From Sordaria brevicollis (Eukaryota; Ascomycota; Sordariomycetes; Sordariales; Sordariaceae): 64,000 bases of DNA. The number at the start of each line of letters is the position of its first letter. The first letter of the stretch is position 1. The stretch covers positions 434,001 to 498,000 of the forward strand of contig JAUTDP010000013.1 in the NCBI GenBank assembly GCA_033439795.1, given 5' to 3'. Positions 24,700 through 35,067 of this stretch are shown in pieces. Made by a program: the position numbers and the translations under genes. The notes under the pieces were generated by a model. The model made no database searches. It had not been told where the DNA came from and saw nothing but the letters and a program-made list of their open reading frames with translations.

Positions 24700-26250
24700 T
24701 TTATTTATTTACAATATTAATATTTACGTTACTACCCTATACGAATTTCCTATTTTTTAAAGTATTAATAATTTTATTATTACCGTTAAAGAAGATAAGG
24801 ATAAGGAAATAATCCCCGAAGATTATTTATCTAGTATTAATATTATTACCGGATACCCCGCTTTCCGCTCAATTATTATATTTATTATTTATATTTACGT
24901 TAAAATTCTATTTATTATTAAAGATTATTATGAAGAAGTATTTATTAGCCGCTATATTATTAACGACGTTTAAAATACGTTCGACGACGTAAATTTTAAA
25001 TATTATTAGTTTATTATTAAGTATTAATCCTTTAAAGCCGATAAATTTATTATTAATAAGCGTAACGATACCCTTTATAATACTATTTCGAAATTTATAA
25101 TTTAATTTAATACGAATATTATAAATAAAATTACTAATATTAATATTATATCCGGCTACTATTAAATTATTAATAACCCTTTTATTTTTATAAGAAAGGA
25201 ATTTAGCAGCGCCGCTACCCGCTATAAGATTTTCGCCGCTTAGTATTTTTATATTTAATCCTAATAGAAAGTCGATACCCTCTTCTACCCTAATAAAGGT
25301 ATTAAAATTATTAAAACGGTTATATTTTTAGGCTTTAAAATTTTATTTAATATTTATAAGGAATTTTAGGCTATTTAAAATAATAAATTTGAAGATATTT
25401 AATATTAAAAAATTAAAAAGGAATTTATAAATTATTTAATTAAATATTTTAAAAATAATAATTTAATTAACGACGCTAACTGCCGTTTCGAAGAATATTA
25501 TATAAAAAACCGCCCCTTTACCGAATTTAAATAAGAATTTATTAATTTTTATAATTTAATTAATTATAACGACGTTATAAAAGTTTATTACTTTCGTAAT
25601 AAAATTAATAAATATTTTCGCAATGGTTTTATTTATTATAACCCTCCGGCCGCCGACGATTTTTACGTTTAATTCGATTTATATTATATTATTACTATTA
25701 ATTTCGAAAATACCGATTACTATTAAAAGATAGTTAATTGCGCCCTTAATTTATTTATTATTAATACCGTTTCTATTATTAATTCTAATTCCGCCCCTCG
25801 TATTAATCCCGATAATATTTTTATTAATTAAAATAATAATAAAATAAATTTGGACGCCGTCGATTTAGCTATATTTATTTATAAAGATATCTTTAATTAA
25901 CGTATACGTAAAGGCCTCTACCGCTATTATAATTAAAAGGGTTATATTAATTATAATTATATTAATTCGATAAATTATAGTAATAAGGGCCGTTAAAATA
26001 GTAAGGGTAAAAGTAATAAAAAGAAGAAAAAACGTAATTAAAGTTAATAAATTAAAGTCCGCGCTATTAATACTATTTTAATTGCCCTTACTACCCCCGC
26101 TACTCCGACCGCCGAAGGTAAAAAATATTATAATATTCTAAAAAACGAATAGTTTCTATACTTAATCGTATATAAAGGCCTTAGCGGTTATTATAATTCC
26201 TAATTAAAAAGGATAAGGTTTTAAATTCCTCGGAATTAAAAGGTTTAGAG
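24700..26250 (+). pseudogene. Gypsy C gag remnant with zinc-knuckle relic
   Basis: This is RIP-ruined coding sequence. Near 25917-25960 the chain LYRYYN-KGYINYNY corresponds to a CYRCGxKGHINxNC zinc knuckle with Cys/His changed to Tyr. A basic tail (NKGRQNSKGKSNKKKKKRN-like) follows, as in many Gag proteins. Confidence 0.7.
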
Positions 26251-26329
26251 GAAATATAGATTTAATTTTTAAATAATTTTATTACCCTAAATTTAATATT
26301 CCTTTTTTCTTACGTAATAACCGGTTTAC

Positions 26330-28930
26330 GTAAAGATTATTATATTATTTTCGTTAATAATAAATATTTTATATTCGCTTTTATCGACCGTTCTTTTATA
26401 ATAAAAAATAACTTTCCGCGTTTTAAATTTTAATGCCTAAAGAGGTTAATTTTAACCGATAATATAATTAAAGGCGTTATTTCTAAAAGGGTAAGGGTTA
26501 AATTCCGTATCGGATTTTATAATAAAATCGTTACCTTTTTAATATATAATATTTCCCCTAAATACCCTATAATTTTAGGTTTCCTATAAATATAATTCTA
26601 TAAATTTAAAATTAATTATAATATATATAATATATAATTTAAATATTATTATAATTATTATTTTATTATAAATTTATTTAACGAATTAACCGTAATATTA
26701 TATACTATTTCTAATAATATTATAATCGCCGCTATTAAAACTTCCTTTAAATTTATTTTAATAATAACCCCCTTTTAAAAAAATACGCTAATTCCTAAAG
26801 TTATTTCTTTAATTATAATATAAAAACTAGCCCCGATAATTATATTTATAGCCGTTCTTAAAACGAAGTCCGCTTTTTAAATGAAGAAGCTTATTCCTTA
26901 AAAAAAGCCCGCTCCCTAAATTAATTCCGCTCTTATTTACGATTTATTTATTCCCGAACCCTCTTAACTTCCCGCTCGCTGTAATACCGCTTTGCTTAAA
27001 GCTTTAATTATTAATTTGGTTAGTATTAAAGTTTAAAATATTTTAAAAATAATTATTCTCTTCGTTAAAATTAAGAGCCTTATAATTTACGAACTCTATA
27101 TTAAATTAAATAATTAACGTATATTAACCGATATATATTACAAATACGGTCCTTATTCGTTTAAAACGGTAGATAACCTATTAGATTTAAAGGATATTAA
27201 GGAATTTAACGCTATTATATTTAATTTCCTATACGAAAAGGATAATTTATAATTTATAATTATAACGTACGCGGAATTCGAACGTTTAGCCGCTATCTAC
27301 GAATTTAACGAAATTACTTTAATCGAAAAAATTATTAACGATATTTAAAATAAGGAAAGTAAGAAATATAAGGATATATTATTAAAGAACCTTTATAATT
27401 TTATTAAAGCTATAGCGGGTAACGGTTCCGAAAATAATATTAAAGCCGCAGTCTTAATAAAATTATTAAACCTAATAAATAATTTTAATTAAAATACTCT
27501 TATATATAAAGAAATTATTTATTAAATTATAATAATTAAAATCGTTAAATAAATTAATTTTAATAAAATTATAAAAGAGGATACGAAGAAATTTTTTAAA
27601 AAGAATCGACGGCTAATATTATTAAAAAAAGAAATTATAACCAAAGTCTCCGAATAATATTATAAAAATATTCTAACTTTCCTACCCCAATTAATAAAGG
27701 AAATCCTACTTTATCGTATTTATAATTATAAAATTAAATTATTATTAAACGCTAAGTTATTTAACGTTTGCGTTCGTTTAATATTCTTTATCGAAACTTC
27801 GGTTATTAAATAATAAATTAATAATAATCTTCGTAAGAATTTTATCCGTCCTTTATAATTAATTATAATTACCCCTATCCTTTTAATTAAAAAACCGGGT
27901 AACGGAATCCGAATTTATATAAATTATAAAAGTATTAATAATATTACCCTAAAATCCCGCTACCTATTCTTATTAATTAAGGAAACCCTAGATTCGATTT
28001 ATAAAATAAAAATCTTTATTAAATTAAATATTATTATTATATTTAATTAAATACAGGTTAAAGAGGGTTACGAATAGTTAATTATATTTATTATTCGTTT
28101 TAATTTATTCGAATCTTTAATTTATCCGTTTAATTTTCAAAATACGCTAAATACATTTTAAAATTATATTAATAATATTTTATATAATATCTTTAACGTT
28201 TATATAATTGCGTATTTTAATAATATCCTAATTTATTTTAATAATAAAGAGGAATACGAATAGTATATTAATAAAGTTTTAGAACGAATAATTAAAGTAG
28301 GATTGTAAATCGATATTAATAAATACGAATTTCATATAATATATACGAAGTATTTAGGCCTAATTATTACGCCCGGTAATATTGAAATAAATCCCGAAAA
28401 GGTTACCGCTATTATAATATAATAAGCTCCCGATTTTAAATATTCGCTATAACGTTTCTTAAATTTCGCTAATTTCTACCGACGTTTTATAAAATACTTT
28501 TCGATTATAGTAAAATTACTTTATAAATTAATTAAGAAAATAGTACCCGTAAATTAAAAATAAATAAAGCGGTATTAAGATTTTTTCGAGGTATTAAAAA
28601 AAGCCTTTATAAATAGATTAATTTTACGTATTTATAATTAATTTAAATTAATTATTATAGAAATAGACGCTTTAAATTAAATTTATAGAAGAATTTTATT
28701 ACAATATAATAATAATAGTATTTTACGACCGGTTACCTATTTTAATTAAAAATATTCCGCCGCCGAATATAATTATAATATTTATAAAAAAAAATTACTA
28801 ACTATTATTAAAATATTAGAAGAATAGAAACCGGAATTTAAAGGAATATAATAACCGTTTAAAATCCTTATAAATTATCGGAATTTAAAAATATTTATAA
28901 TTAATAAGTAATTAACGCCCTACTATATAA
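26330..28930 (+). pseudogene. Gypsy C protease, reverse transcriptase and RNase H remnants
   Basis: The reverse transcriptase is well preserved in outline: PILLIKKPGNGIRIYINY near 27870-27930, then KSRYLFLLIKETL, then KIFIKLNIIIIFN (from KLDI-AAFN). The catalytic YxDD reads YFNN at 28213-28224 followed by ILIYF. RNase H relics follow near 28660-28880. The protease lies near 26340-26700 and is poorly preserved. Confidence 0.8.
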
Positions 28931-29499
28931 AGTAATTTTAATTTTTATTTCGTTTTAATTTTATAATTAAATATTAATTAAATTCCTTCCAAATTCGCCC
29001 TAACGCCCTTAATTATAATTTAAAAAATATCCTTAAGAATATAAATAACGAGCGGCTATTAGTATGTAATAAAGTCCTATTAAATAAAAACCTCTTTATT
29101 AATAGCGCTTTTATTTTAGAACCGGAGGACGAACCGGACGTAAGAAACTTCGTCGGTTATAAATATAAAGCTCTAAAAGAAATAGAATTAGAAGAGTTAA
29201 TAAGAATTAAATATTTATACGAATTGGATATTTTAAACGAAAAATTAATAAATAATTTAATAACGGAATTTTATAAAAAGTTTACTTTTTTATAAAACGT
29301 TTTAATTTACTTATCGGACCTTAATTATCGCGTATAATTAAAGGAAGTACGTAAATAAATAGTAAAAACTTCGTTCGTAGAATATTACGCTATTTAAAAA
29401 CGTATTTATTTTAAGAATATTATTATTATAGACTTTAATAATTCTATTCTTTATTTATAATTCTTTTAACGTATTTACGATTCGCTATTAATAAAGTAT

Positions 29500-30530
29500 T
29501 TAAATAGAGAAAAAATTTTCTACTTATTATTATAATTTTACTTTTAACCAAAAATATATTAATCCGTTAAAACGTATTATAAAGCGTACTTTTAATATAT
29601 AAAAATAAAACCCTTATAATATTCTTCTTATAATTTATTAAAATTATTGGCCATTCTTTTCGCGCTATAGAAAGATATTTCTATTAATTATATTACCTTA
29701 TTAATACCCTATTTTCGGAAGGGATAAGAATTTAAATATATTATAATAATTATCGATTAATTAATTAAAATACGTTATTTTATCCCTTATAAAATTTTAA
29801 TAACGGAGGATTTAATAGAATATTTTATTAATAGAATTTATAACCTTTACGGCGTATTTAATATTATTATTTCTAATTGCGGTATATAATTTATTTTAAT
29901 ATTTTAGAAAATTCTATTTTTAAAATTAGAAGTAAATTTAAAATTTTCGTCCGTTTTTTATTTATTTATTAATAATTAAACCGAACGTATTAACGCTAAA
30001 ATAGAACGTTATTTAAAGATATATATTAATTAAATTTAAAATAATTAGGTCGATTAATTATTAATTGCGGAATTTATAAGAAATAATATCGTTTTTAAAA
30101 TTATAGGAATATCCCCCTTTTTTATTAATTATAATTTTAATTTATATATAAGTATCGAACCGGTTACCCTTTACCCTCCCGAATTATTGAAGATTTAAAA
30201 GACCGAATTCTTTAAAATTTATAAAATAATAGAATAATTTAAGATTATTTTCGATTTTATAATAATTAAAGTAAAATAAATATAATAATATTACGAAAAT
30301 AATATTAATATTAGGAAATCGGACGCCCTAATTTATAAATTAGGCGATATAATCCTTTTCGATATTTAAAATTTCGAAACCGGTCGCCTATACGTTAAAT
30401 TTACTCCGCTTTTCGAAAATCTTTTCCTAATCGTTAAAATTAATACCTATTCTATTATTCTTAAATTATTAATTAATATAAAATACGGACGGACTTTTAA
30501 TATAAATAAAGTAAAATTTTAATTACTAAC
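29500..30530 (+). pseudogene. Gypsy C integrase remnant
   Basis: Ignoring stops, the plus strand reads as a Gypsy integrase. It has a DFRKG(Q/K)EFKYI-like start near 29710, a lost catalytic Asp (IIIDQLIKIRYF retains only part), DLIEYFINRIYNLYGVF, then ISNCGI*FILIF (from SDRGTQF) and the YPPE segment near 30175. The open frame on the opposite strand at 30538-30723 is chance. Confidence 0.75.
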
Positions 30531-31060
30531 GGGGTTATTAAACTAAATATAATAATAATAAAATATTCGTACTAATATAAAGAAGATTATACGCCGAATA
30601 AATAATAGCGAAGACTTTTTTAAATAGGATTTCGTAGAAATCGATAAATATAAAAAGGAAAAGGGTTATTAAATATATTACATTATTTAAACTCCCCTTT
30701 ATAAATTTAATTAATAATTGCATATTAATATAATAATATACTTAAAAAAAATTAAAGAATTTTATAAAAAATATCCCGACGCCCTAGTACCGCCAAATTG
30801 GGTTAAAACCGAAAGGAAAAGGCTTAAGGAAGAAATATAAAAATTAAAGGAATTAAAAATACTATTAGAAAAGGGGGATTTATTAGCGGAAAATATAAAA
30901 ACTCCAACCGAAGAATAAAAGGAGGTAAAGAGGAGGTCGCTACGGTTAAAGACCGCCGCAGCTATAAAAACTTTTCGAAGTATAATAATAAGTTTAATAA
31001 GGATTTTTATTATTTTATATAATAATAATTAATTATACGGCTTTTTTTAATTAAAAGTAA

Positions 31061-31355
31061 TATTATAGGCTTAATTTAATAATTATACGTAATTTAATTA
31101 CATACCTATACTAAAATTATAATTATTATTAAAATAATTACAACCTTATTCGGTTAGCCCGCCGCCGTAATTATATAGCGATACGGTCGCGGTCCCGGTT
31201 ACATGACTACGCGCGCCCTACGCGCGTATGGTCTGTGCGCCGTACCTTTATAAAGGTAGCCACCCGCGTATAGCTTCGCTCCCTTTCTTTTTTTCCTTCC
31301 TCGTATAATATTGTATATCCTATTCTACCTACCTTGGTCGTGTTTACCCGTAATA
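31061..31355 (+). repeat. Gypsy C 3' LTR
   Basis: This is the 295-nt partner of 23997-24291. The left half is saturated with C-to-T and G-to-A changes, while the right half is almost unmutated. Confidence 0.92.
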
Positions 31356-33300
31356 TACGGCGTAGAATATAATTATTTTATTTATAATAAAAAATTAATA
31401 ATTATTATTAGAACTTTATAATATTAGAAAACCGAATTTATTAATTTATACGAGCCCTTTTTAATTTTAATGGATAACGAAGCCTTTAAATAATTTAATA
31501 TTAAAAAGTTTTTGAATTTATAATAAACTGGATAAGCCGAATTCCTATTCTAATATTATTTTATTATTTTTTACTGGCTAAGAAAGGAAAATAGTGTAGC
31601 GGACGTATTATTAAGGAAAATAAAGGATTTAAAGAATTAAAAGGTAAAATAAAAGGTATAAAGGACCCTTTAAATTTTTAAAAATTTCGATAATAATTAA
31701 ATAATATAGCCTAATAATATAATTAATAATATTAATACGGTTTACGCATCGATTATATTTTCAAGTACGGCTATTATAAAAATTAACCTTAAAATCGTAA
31801 AACGAATTCGAGAGGAACGATTAGAAAGTTATTTACTTATAGATCGCCTTATTTTCGAGAATAAAATATACCCGGATTTAGAAATTTATCGAAATATAAT
31901 TAAAAGGGGGGAAAACGGGTATCGATTTATTACTAATAAAATTCTTACCCATTTCGACAAATTTATTATACTACCTAATACCTTAAAAATTTAAATTATC
32001 TACGAATTATATATAAAAATTATTACCGCTTATTTAGGCCGAAATAAAATAAGATGCTTAATATTTATATAATATTAATAGTTAAAAATAATTAATAACG
32101 TCGATTACTTCGTTATTAACTATATAATATATTATATTTCGAAATTTCCCCGGGATAAAACCCTTAGTAAATTAGAACCTATCCTGATAATTGAGCGTAT
32201 TTAATAAAATTTAATCGTAGATTTTAAAATTATATTTAAGGATAAATAAAGATTCGATAACGTATTCGTAATAATAGACCGATTAAATAAAATATTATAA
32301 ATTATCCTTTATTTTATAACGGTAATAGCCCGGGACGTAACCTATATATATTATGAAGGCCTTTACTATATTTACGGATTATTAAGCGAAATTATCTCGA
32401 ATAGAAACTTCTAATTTATATCGGATTTTATAAACGAATTAATTAAAATTTTAAATATTAAGTAAAAATTAGCCTCTTTAAAATATAATTAAATTATAAG
32501 GTAGGCCGAAATTATAAATAAATACTTCGATTAACGTTTTTATCCTTTTATTAATTATTTTTAAAATAATTAATTAAAAGCGATTTCGGTAATAAATATA
32601 ATATAAATAGGAATATTATATAATAATTTAAATAAAATATAAAAGGATTCCTAATACCCGGAATTTTAAATTGGGAAATTCGAATTAATTTTAATAATAT
32701 ATAATTAATAATTAAAAAAAAGTTTAACCGGGAAAACGTATAAAGTTTAATAAATCGGATCCGAAAATACGTAAATAAAATGAAAGAATTTATTATTAAA
32801 ATTTAAAAATAGATAATTAAATAATTAAATAAATATCGACGCGTTTTAAATTTCGGATTCGGTAATAGAATATTTATTATTAAACGGAGCGAATTTACGG
32901 ACCGATTAAATTATAAATTCGATTTTCCTTTAACGAATTAGTATTTTAAAATTAAAGAAAAGTATAATTATTTATTTAAATTAAAAATATTAAAGGGTTA
33001 GAGAAGAATAAATATTTTTTATACCGATAAATTTCGGAAATATTTTAATAATTTATTACCCGGTTAGAAATTAAAAAGGCCGATAAGGGAATATATAAAA
33101 AACGATATTAAATAAGAGGTAAAAGAAATTTTAATGTTTCGAATATATTTTAACAAATTTTAATATTAAATAAATTAGAAGGGGTATAATCCGGATCCGA
33201 AATTTTATAACGCCGGGAATTTTAAAAACTTACCTAAATTATTACGAGCCCACTATAAAGTATACCCAAAATACCCTAATTTATTATTATATTTAAAAGA
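31356..33300 (+). pseudogene. Gypsy A end of RNase H, integrase and chromodomain remnants
   Basis: RNase H ends near 31640. The integrase follows, with FDNVFVIIDRLNKI near 32250 (first catalytic Asp retained) and ISNRNFQFISDFINELIKIL near 32400 (second Asp now Asn). A GDKVFxxTKxxxTDRPS-type segment lies near 32880. At about 33160-33300 KGYNPDPKFYNAGNFKN and LPKLLRAHYKVYPKYPN form the end of a chromodomain, so Gypsy A was a chromovirus. Confidence 0.85.
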
Positions 33301-33492
33301 ATAATTATAAAAAACGGAAGTGGAAAAATTCGATAAAAACTATTTAAATAATAATATATTATTAAAAAAGGGTACGAAGAAATTAAGAAGGATAGTGGGG
33401 GCTAGGAAATAAAGGACCTACTTTATATATAATAATAAATTTGCTAATTTTTTAAAAATTTGGGGCGAATTTTCTTTAAAAGGGGGGGGTAA

Positions 33493-33758
33493 TATTATAG
33501 CGCTAGCGGATAGGGTCGTCCCGGTACAAAGGTACGAAATACCCAATCCGACGGCTCGGTTATCACTCGGCGGTCACCTATTAAAGGTTGATTGTACCGG
33601 CGTACGTAATAGCGTATCGCTTCTGCGCCTAGGTATAAAACCCTGGCGCGGGGCGCGCCCTTTGCCCGTTTCTTCTTTTCTTCTTCATTTTATAATTCTA
33701 TAATAGACCTAGATTCAACGTATTAAGCTTGTCTCTCGTGACTACGTCGCTCGTAACA
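33493..33758 (+). repeat. Gypsy A 3' LTR
   Basis: This is the 266-nt partner of 11449-11714. The start is RIP-mutated (TATTATAG), while the TATA/GC-rich core and the end TCGTAACA are intact. Confidence 0.92.
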
Positions 33759-34004
33759 AATAGGACCGTTGGATATAATAATATTTTTAATAATATTGAC
33801 CAATAATAATAAAATATAATAAATATTAAAGAACGTTAAAGAGAATTAGTATAAAATAAAGGTAAAGTAGATAGAATTAAATAGTATTTTATTAAAAATA
33901 TAATTTAATTAAAAAGTTGAAATAGAAGTATAATAGAAATATAAAGGGAATAATAATATTTCTAAATTTCGTAGCGAAATAGAGGCGCAATTTAGATTAT
34001 TAAT

Positions 34005-34322
34005 TATCGGAAATACTATCAGGGGTAATAAAAAATCTATTAAAGTAATTAAATAGATTAATTTAAAGAGGTTTAAAAAATCTCTATTGAATTAATCCCT
34101 ATTAAACGAGGGAATTTAAGGGTTTATATACAAATTTATAAACTAAAGTATTACGTCTTCTTAAAGCCACCATTAAATAAAGCTATTCCCTTAATTTAGG
34201 ACTAACGCACAAAGCTACAACTATAACGTCAAAGTCGTTTAGAGTTGATTAAAGTTGGTTAGAGGTTACGATACCACTTGTAATCCCTGCATGCAATAGA
34301 TACAATACTAGGTTTTCCGACA
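34005..34322 (-). repeat. Copia LTR, right copy (5' LTR of the element)
   Basis: This is the 318-nt partner of 4335-4652. Its outer right part is almost free of RIP and preserves the true terminus CCGACA. Its left part is mutated. Confidence 0.92.
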
Positions 34323-34531
34323 AGAATATATCTCGATCTTTCACGCATCAATGCAAATTCAACTAAGATAACACGGACATAACCACTATCAGCAAACTCT
34401 TAGATTACCTAGTTTTGGTATCTAGCTAGTCGGGAATTACCAAAGTAAAAAAAGTCGAGGTAGTCCAAGATGTAACCAATTTTATAAGAATCCTCAAGCG
34501 CGGAAATTTGCAAAAAAAAGAAAATATTGGT

Positions 34532-34626
34532 CTCTCCCGCCGGGAATTGAACCCGGGTCTCGAGCGAATCGAACTGAGATGTTCAAGCTTGACAAGCTCA
34601 CATACTGACCACTATACTACGGAAGA
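34532..34626 (-). tRNA. tRNA-Asp (GUC) with a 23-nt intron
   Basis: The minus strand starts TCTTCCGTAGTATAGTGG and folds as a cloverleaf. The acceptor stem is TCTTCCG/CGGGAGA with discriminator G, as expected for Asp. The D arm has AGTGGTC and the anticodon loop TTGTCA carries GTC. The T arm is CCGGGTTCAATTCCCGG. A 23-nt intron (34567-34589) sits one base 3' of the anticodon, the canonical place for tRNA introns. With it removed, the anticodon stem TGAGC/GCTCG closes. A run of eight T downstream on the same strand (34512-34519) can terminate Pol III. Confidence 0.93.
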
Positions 34627-35067
34627 TTGTACAACTGTTAATCAGCTGTCGTAGTTGGTTGTTGGCGAATTGGAACAGAGAGTACCCTTATAAAGCATGA
34701 TGGACGTAATATTCTAGCGATAGCGAAGATCAAACGACACATATCGGGCACGACAAACACCGGTAGTTGTAATACTAGCATAGAATAGGAAAGGAAAATC
34801 TGAACTTTTATTACTCTCCAAAACAAAAAAAAAGAAAAAGAATGCTGGCAAAAAATATCATCAAGTCGTAAAAATTTCCCCTTGTGCTTCCTTTCCAAGG
34901 CGCATCCCAACGCCGTTTCGCTTTTCTTCCAGCCCTTACCATCTCAGCAAGTAACACCTCATCTAACCCATTCTTCCTCTAACCAACTCTTCCTATAACG
35001 CAACTCTTTCTCTATTTGGGTTCCCTCTAACACTCTATCTTATTCATGACCCTGACTATCTCCCTCT
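34627..35067. other. spacer: tRNA-Asp upstream flank and phosphoketolase 3' flank
   Basis: No gene is seen. It lies 5' of the minus-strand tRNA-Asp and 3' of the phosphoketolase stop codon, so its right part should hold the 3' UTR and poly(A) site of that gene. A minus-strand open frame at 34638-34910 has no recognisable features. Confidence 0.5.

Larger units (their letters stand above)
23997..31355 (+). mobile_element. Gypsy C: Ty3/Gypsy element inserted in RNase H of Gypsy A
   Basis: LTRs of 295 nt at 23997-24291 and 31061-31355 begin TGTTATAGGCTTAGCC (RIP form TATTATAGGC) and end CCCGTAATA. The target-site duplication TACGG is perfect (23992-23996 and 31356-31360). A purine-rich AAAAGTAA precedes the right LTR, so orientation is plus. 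The interior of 6.77 kb has gag, protease, reverse transcriptase, RNase H and integrase remnants in Gypsy order. Confidence 0.92.
11449..33758 (+). mobile_element. Gypsy A: chromodomain Ty3/Gypsy element inserted in Copia
   Basis: LTRs of 266 nt at 11449-11714 and 33493-33758 begin TGTCACGG (RIP form TATTATAG) and end TAACA. The target-site duplication AATAG is perfect (11444-11448 and 33759-33763). A polypurine tract ending GGGGGGGGTAA (33482-33492) sets plus orientation. After removing Gypsy B and Gypsy C the interior is about 6.75 kb, the size of an autonomous Gypsy. The order of remnants is gag, protease, reverse transcriptase, RNase H, integrase, chromodomain. All are destroyed by RIP. 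Confidence 0.92.
4335..34322 (-). mobile_element. RIP-mutated Ty1/Copia retrotransposon, split by nested insertions
   Basis: Two direct 318-nt repeats, 4335-4652 and 34005-34322, are the LTRs. The intact terminus reads TGTCGG...CCGACA, and the other ends show the RIP forms TATCGG and CCGATA. The target-site duplication is AGAAC (4330-4334) and AGAAT (34323-34327), differing by one C-to-T change. A purine-rich AAGGGGTA, read on the minus strand, abuts the left LTR, and the RNase H domain lies next to that end. So the element runs on the minus strand, and the order of domains is that of Copia. Its own internal sequence is 4653-8703, 10876-11448 and about 33764-34004, some 4.9 kb in all. The rest is inserted DNA. 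Confidence 0.9.

Noticed and set aside
4335..34322. CRISPR array or bacterial mobile island in the repeat-rich block
   Set aside because: Repeats are long LTR pairs with internal retrotransposon domains; no short regularly spaced repeats are present.
4335..34322. mitochondrial or centromeric origin of the AT-rich block
   Set aside because: AT-richness is explained by RIP of identified transposons, and nuclear tRNA genes flank it; 30 kb is far below centromere size in Neurospora-like fungi.
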